Origin: Quercus robur
Lineage: Eukaryota; Streptophyta; Magnoliopsida; Fagales; Fagaceae
Direction of reading: 5' to 3'
Length of the DNA: 64,000 nt
Assembly (NCBI RefSeq): GCF_932294415.1
Contig: NC_065538.1
Span: 18,451,656-18,515,655 of the forward strand
Shown here: piece by piece, positions 59,101 to 64,000 of the stretch
How the letters are laid out: each line of letters starts with the position of its first letter
Position numbering within the stretch: position 1 is the first letter of the stretch
Program-made: the position numbers and the translations under genes
Notes under the pieces: model-generated
Told to the model about the DNA's origin: nothing
Databases searched by the model: none
The model's input: only the letters and a program-made list of their open reading frames with translations

Positions 59101-62100
59101 ATGACTGTAGACTTGCCCCATTTCTCCACAAGAAATACCCTCTGGACCCACCATTTGATCGCTGTTAGTTTCCATATGCATCTACACTGCACTCACAGAG
59201 ATACTTTATTTATATGACTAATGTAAAATCTAGAATTAAACATGTCTACTTTTGGCAATGGTTTTTTTATATTAAGACTGAGTTCAAATGAAGTTTATAT
59301 CCCAAAACTGTAAGCTAGTTCTTAGTCATGCCATATTAAAATCATTTAGATTATCCCAAAACGGGGTTGTTTCTGGCATTATTCATTTATTTGTTTCTCC
59401 TTGCCACAACTGTGCTTCATGCTCTGTGCATGCAACTTGAGCTTTATAATCTCTCTCTCTCTCTCTCTCTCTCTCAGACACATGCACAAGCATACACAAA
59501 TGCACCACCAAACCCTCCATTAGAGATATTATAGTCGTCCAATGGTGTCTCTTACTTTAACATACTTCATCCTTTTTGTATGTTTTTATTAATTAGGCTG
59601 TTCTTTGTCATCTAGGGTGATGAGCTTATTTATGGAATTTGTGAAGCCATTGATTCAGAAAAGGATCCTCAATGCTTGATGCTTACGTTTCATATTGTTG
59701 AAGTTCTGGTGCAACTGTTTCCAGATACATCTGGTCCATTTGCAAGTTTTGCTGGGGATCTTTTTGAAATTTTGAGCTGTTACTTTCCTATTCATTTTAC
59801 ACATGTAAGCTGAATGCACACCAGTGGTTTTATTGTTTCACATGCTCTTTCCTGTCATTGATATGTGAAAATGGTTTCTTTCTTTGCATTATACAGCCAA
59901 GGGGTGAGGATCTTGGTATCAAAAGGGATGACCTCTCTCGGGCACTAATGGTATGTGGTGCTTACATTGGACTTTTTAGAGTATATTGTACTTAGTCTGG
60001 TGCGTGAATTAATATGTGCTATAATGCCTTTTTACAATGTAGAGTTTCATGATGATTTATTGTAAAACATCTCCCCCCCACCCCTACTCTCTCTTCTTCC
60101 CACCCCCCCACCCCCCAAAAGAAAAAGGTGGTGCAAGGGTTACTGGAAACACAGGTCTGATTGATTTCTACTAGAGGTTTATGCATATTTCATCAATTCA
60201 TTATGGTCTATGGTTTGCCTTACATATTGTTTAAGGATCTAGCTGGATGTGCTTAAGTAACAAAAGAAGCCTGTGAATGGGTTGATTAAGTTAGTCTTTA
60301 AAATGTTTTAATTAAGGATTTTGGGTCTAGGAAGATGTTTTTAGCTATATGAGAGGTTAATTCTTTACAACTTCCTTGCCCTCTTATTTCTTCTCCTCCT
60401 TCTGAAGGGGTAGCCTGAACCTGGGTTGTTATATGTAATAAAAAATTATATTGAAGTCTATGAATAATGTTCTGTGAAGTTCAAACTAGTTTTGTTTTTG
60501 TTTTTAAATCATGGTTTTTCAGTTGTTGGTTAATTTAATTATGACCAAGCTTAAGACCTTGTCCCAAGTCCGAACTTTTTGGGGTTGGTAGTTTCAATTC
60601 TGTATCTAGAGCAATATGTCATGTTATGATGTTCTTTCTCCTCATCTCTGCTGATGCCTTTTTGGCCTTTTGTCCATGCTATGCAACAAACTTGAATAAT
60701 ACTTCTCATCTGCACTGGTTCATTCCTTGGGCTTTTTGCACACATTAACTGGTTTCACTCCCAATTACTGTTCTCGTAATCTTTTCAATGATCAAGGGGA
60801 GGAGATTTGTGCTGGCTGTCTGCCTATCTATTGCAACATACCCTTATTCAGGCTACTGCCAGCAGTCATAATTGATAATTCGTTAAAATGCATGCAGAAA
60901 GTGTTAATTAAAAATTTAACGGTATTAAATTGATCATGTGATGAGGTGGATGTGGTGGATGATTTCTTTCAATTCTTGGCATCCAATTTACCTTCAGTGA
61001 TTGATGGTGATTCTATGAGATGGAAGTTGACAAAGAACGGGGATTTTAATATCCGTTTGTTTTATCATAAGTTACATGGTTCTTCCTCCGTTGTTTTTCC
61101 ATGGAAAGGTATTTAGAAGGTTAAGGCACCCTGGCGTGTCTCTTTCTTTGTTTGGACAGCCGCATGGGATAAAATTCTCACGGGAGATAACTTGCGGGTT
61201 AGGGGCTTTGATTTCATTGACTGGTGCATTATGTGTCGTTGCTGTGGGGAGACACTGGATCATTTGTTGTTACACTATGGAAAGGCTTATCGGCTGTGGA
61301 GCTTTGTCTTTAGAACTTTTGGGATTTCGTGGGTTCCCTCACATTCGGTGACAAATTTTCTATTTAGTTGGTGGAACTGGTGGGGGAAGCATTCATCTCG
61401 CATTTGGAATTTAGTTCCGTTGTGTTTGATGTGATGTATTTGGAGGGAACGCAATCGGCATACTTCTGAGGACTTGGATAAATCAGATGACCAGCTGCTT
61501 GCTCTCTTTTCTGATTCCCTTTTTGATTGGTCTAGGGCTTGGGGACTCGCATCTAGTGATTCTCTCCCTTTGTTCCTTAGCTCTCTCTTTCTTTGTAATT
61601 AGTGCTTCTTTATGTTTTTGCTTTTCTCTTCTTTTTTGTACTTTTTGATATGCTTTGTGCTATTTTGCATTTAGCATTTAGCATTTTTGTGAATATACAT
61701 CTTTCTTACTTATAATAAAAAAAAATTGATCATGTGATGTGAGGTGAGAAATAGGTATATGCAAATTTTTTATTGTATGATAGTAAAGTTAAATGCATCA
61801 CTTAAGTGAATTTCCTATGATAATATGACTCCTAAAAAGGAAGGCAAATAGATTTACTTATCACTACTATTTTACCGGGTTATTTGCATACAAACACTAG
61901 TTTGATATGTTATCTTTACTTGCAAAGTAACTGTATGTACCTCATTCTTCTGTAGTTGGCATTTTCCTCTACTCCTCTGTTTGAGCCATTTGCCATTCCG
62001 TTGCTTCTTGAGAAGCTTTCTTCTTCTCTACCATCAGCAAAGGTTGGTGCTAATTCAATGTAGTTTCACTCTGTTAATGTTTGTAATGCAGCAATCTGTA

Positions 62101-63606
62101 CTATCATGCTGTTTAATTGATTGAGCCCCAACTTTATATGCTCACAGCTCGATTCACTGAAGTATCTCAGCAGTTGCACATCAAATTATGGACCAGAGAG
62201 AATGGCAAAACATGCCAGAGCTATCTGGTTGTCAATTAAAGATGCATTATATACTTCACTCCAAGAGCCTACTTTATCCTTTACTTCAGAATCTCTAGAT
62301 GGACTTGTTTTTCAGGAGAATGAAATTGCAAAAGAAGCTTTAACGCTTCTGCAGCAGGTTATTATGCAAAACAATGGTCTTTTTTTAAGTTTGATTGTTG
62401 AAGATGAGGACATAAATATAATTTTGAACACTGTCCCTACTTATGAGAGTTATAATGATATTCCCTTGCAAGGCAAGCTTAAATTATTTGCAGCTGGTTG
62501 TATCCTGTCTATTTCTACCAAGACCTCCGTTGCTTGCTGTCATATGATTTTCGAAAGCTTCTTCCCCCGCTTGATGGAAATTCTGGGGCTTTCTGAAAAA
62601 AATTTATCTGGAGATCACTCACCGAAGGACAATTATTTAATCTCCAAAAGACTAAATTTTGGAGCTCTTTATCTCTCTGTCGAACTTCTTGCAGCATGCA
62701 GAGATTTGATTGCAGGCTCCACACAAATTGCTTGTAAATCAGTTTCTACATATGAGACAAGCTACTGCATGCTTCATAGCTTTTCAAATTTATTAACTAA
62801 GGCCTTTTGTTCTACCTTGGTGACAAGTCCTCATGATGCAGATATTTATTTTGGAGGTGAATGCTCTTATCTTACAATACCATAGGATATATAGATTTTT
62901 TTGTCCTGACCATGTTAATTTTTTCCATAAAAAATCTTAAGGATAGACCTTTTTTAATTAAGCATATAATATGATTAGCAATACTAATTACACATGTAAT
63001 CACTTACCAAAAAAAAAAAAAAAAAAATCTAATTACACATGTTATCATGTGCAAAATCTGTCATTTTGAAAGCTTTGCTGTTCAAGTTTATCTTTCTTTC
63101 TTGCCATTGTTTGCTTTTTAAATTAGTTATCACTGTTCCTTTTCTTTCTTTCTTTTTTTCTCTAATGAGAATAAATTATTTGTAAAACCTGACAATATTG
63201 ATCATTTATTTTGGACTTATATGCAGTGAAGGGTTTACAGATTCTAGCTACTTTCCCAGGAGATGTTTCTCCAGTACCAATATCCGAATTCGAGAATATT
63301 TTAATCACATTCATGTCAATTATCACAGTGAATTTCAAGAAGACACTATTATGGAGATTGGCATTAAAGGCATTGATGAATATTGGCTCATTTATTGATA
63401 GAAATAATGAGTCTGAGAAAATTTTAAGCTATATGCGAATTGTGGTTGAAAAGATTGTTTCACTGGTGTCTCTTGATGATGTTACCATGCCTTTCCCCCT
63501 CAAACTGGAAGCAATATCAGGCATTGGCACAAGTGGACTGAATTATATGCTGCACATTATCCAAGGGTTTGAAGAGGCTTTATTTGCCAATTTATCTGAG
63601 ATTTAT
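53153..63606 (+). CDS. MMS19: MMS19, 5' part (11 exons, continues beyond window)
   Basis: Exons: 53153-53224, 54303-54365, 54466-54520, 55181-55278, 58527-58685, 58815-58874, 59616-59804, 59897-59950, 61956-62042, 62148-62856, 63227-63606. They total 1926 nt (642 codons), frame intact. The protein starts MAEPIQLSHLIESFVDSSRS. It continues with SLVKNDVLTMEGL, VREMQMYLTTTDNIVRARGI, ADWKALRGALVGCLALMRRK, CFELLECLLERYP and PFASFAGDLFEIL, as expected for MMS19's N-terminal HEAT-repeat region. MMS19 works with CIA1, CIA2/AE7 and NAR1 to insert iron-sulphur clusters into nuclear and cytosolic proteins such as DNA polymerases and XPD-type helicases. Plant homologues are about 1,130 residues, so nearly half lies outside the window. 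Introns 4 (3.2 kb) and 8 (2.0 kb) contain LINE insertions. The donor after exon 2 is GTGTGC and that after exon 11 is GTATGT. No defects seen. Confidence 0.95.
54918..54946. repeat. GT microsatellite in MMS19 intron 3
   Basis: An uninterrupted GT run of about 14 repeats following TTTATGTGTG. It is non-coding. Other CT/TC runs lie at about 58071-58090 and 59452-59476 in later introns. Confidence 0.85.
55914..56620 (+). mobile_element. 5'-truncated LINE with zf-RVT domain in MMS19 intron 4
   Basis: An open frame at 55914-56486 includes VPKRVAFFLWTAAHGQILTL, RCYMCCCSSESVGHFLIHCP and LGCLMWVVWLERNRPSFEG. This is the reverse-transcriptase zinc-binding (zf-RVT) region at the end of plant LINE ORF2. 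It is followed by AATAAAAGTCTTATTACTTA and a poly(A) stretch at about 56606-56620. The reverse transcriptase and endonuclease are missing, so it is a dead 5'-truncated copy. I could not find target duplications. The frame upstream of about 56005 may be host intron. Confidence 0.75.
60944..61722 (+). mobile_element. 5'-truncated LINE with zf-RVT domain in MMS19 intron 8
   Basis: The translation includes DDFFQFLASNLPSVIDGDSM, KAPWRVSFFVWTAAWDKILT, DNLRVRGFDFIDWCIMCRCC and GETLDHLLLHYGKAYRLWSF, with in-frame stops. It ends ACTTATAATAAAAAAAA. A 17-bp target duplication, AAATTGATCATGTGATG, lies at 60927-60943 and 61723-61739, which fixes the ends and the plus orientation. The element is related to but clearly different from the copy in intron 4. 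Confidence 0.9.
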
Positions 63607-64000
63607 GTATGTATAACACTGAACTCATCTAACTTTTTTTTTTTTTAATAAATCATTTGACTCTTCTATTTGGGACTAAGGCCTCGTTTGGGAGGAGGGA
63701 ATGGAATGGAATGGAAAGGAATAAAAAGAATAATTTTAGAATATTCTTCCCTTCCCCTTGTTTGGGAGTTTTAATGGAGGGAATGGAAAGCTCATTCTCT
63801 TGTTTGGGAGTTTAAGTAGAAGGGAATGAAATGAGTAGGAGGGAACACTCATTCCTCTCTATTCCCTTAAAATCTTAAATTTTCATTCCCCCCGAAATTG
63901 GGAGGAATGGGAGGGAATGGAATTAGATTTAATGATTTTTTTACTAAAACTCCCAAAATACCCCTGTATATTCAATTATTTATTTTAAAATAAGGGTCTA
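63607..64000. other. MMS19 intron, with a partial MITE-like end
   Basis: From 63680, AAGGCCTCGTTTGGGAGGAG leads into GGAATGG repeats and a purine/pyrimidine-rich segment, with a TTGTTTGGGAG repeat at about 63759 and 63799. The GGCCTCGTTTGG start is common in plant MITEs. The element runs off the window, so its other end is unseen. Confidence 0.45.

Overview
This is plant nuclear DNA. It is AT-rich, its genes are split by introns with GT..AG borders, and it carries a coiled-coil NB-ARC-LRR (CNL) resistance gene, an HVA22-type gene, an MMS19 gene and typical plant transposons (LTR elements, plant LINEs with a zf-RVT domain, hAT and Mutator-like non-autonomous elements). The gene sequences look like a woody core eudicot. 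A Fagales-type tree is my guess and is not tested.

Layout. 1-1230 is a degenerate satellite of about 190-200 bp, seen again at 18.2-19.26 kb. 2.7-3.4 kb is a 356-bp tandem duplication. 4.8-5.7 kb (minus) is a complete five-exon HVA22-like gene, one intron of which appears to use a GC donor. 8.4-15.75 kb is a tandem duplication of about 790 bp whose second copy was split by a very young non-autonomous LTR element (9712-15461). That element has LTRs that read as identical, 5-bp target duplications, no gag-pol, and an internal array of sixteen 80-bp repeats. 16-22.6 kb is transposon debris: an LTR-like block, a gag-bearing Ty3/gypsy remnant on the minus strand and a LINE RNase H fragment. 23.1-26.2 kb (minus) holds pieces of unrelated genes side by side: possible unidentified first exons, a cyclin-L pseudogene with three in-frame stops, and a TOPLESS-like WD40 fragment. 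27065-27739 is a solo LTR with a perfect 5-bp target duplication.

29.2-51.4 kb is a disease-resistance neighbourhood built by repeated segmental duplication. It contains an intact four-exon gene of unknown function (511 aa, called gene A here), a decayed CNL whose reading frame was split right after its third codon by an 845-bp hAT element, an exon-1 remnant of gene A, an intact single-exon CNL (about 1149 aa), a fragment of a CNL 3' end, and two broken genomic copies of gene A. The alternation suggests a gene A plus CNL module that was copied more than once. The intact CNL has an extra 9 residues just after its P-loop and IHD in place of MHD.

53.15 kb to the right edge is the 5' part of MMS19 (eleven exons, 642 codons, continuing beyond the window), which acts in cytosolic Fe-S cluster delivery. 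Two of its introns hold 5'-truncated LINE copies.

The genes do not form a pathway. HVA22, MMS19, gene A and the intact CNL are the plausible functional loci, and most of the rest is repeats or relics. I found no tRNA, rRNA or CRISPR features and no unknown multi-gene system. The most distinctive items are the 80-bp array in the young LTR element, the hAT-split resistance gene, the altered CNL and the gene-fragment collage. All exon borders come from reading splice signals and frame continuity, without transcript data.
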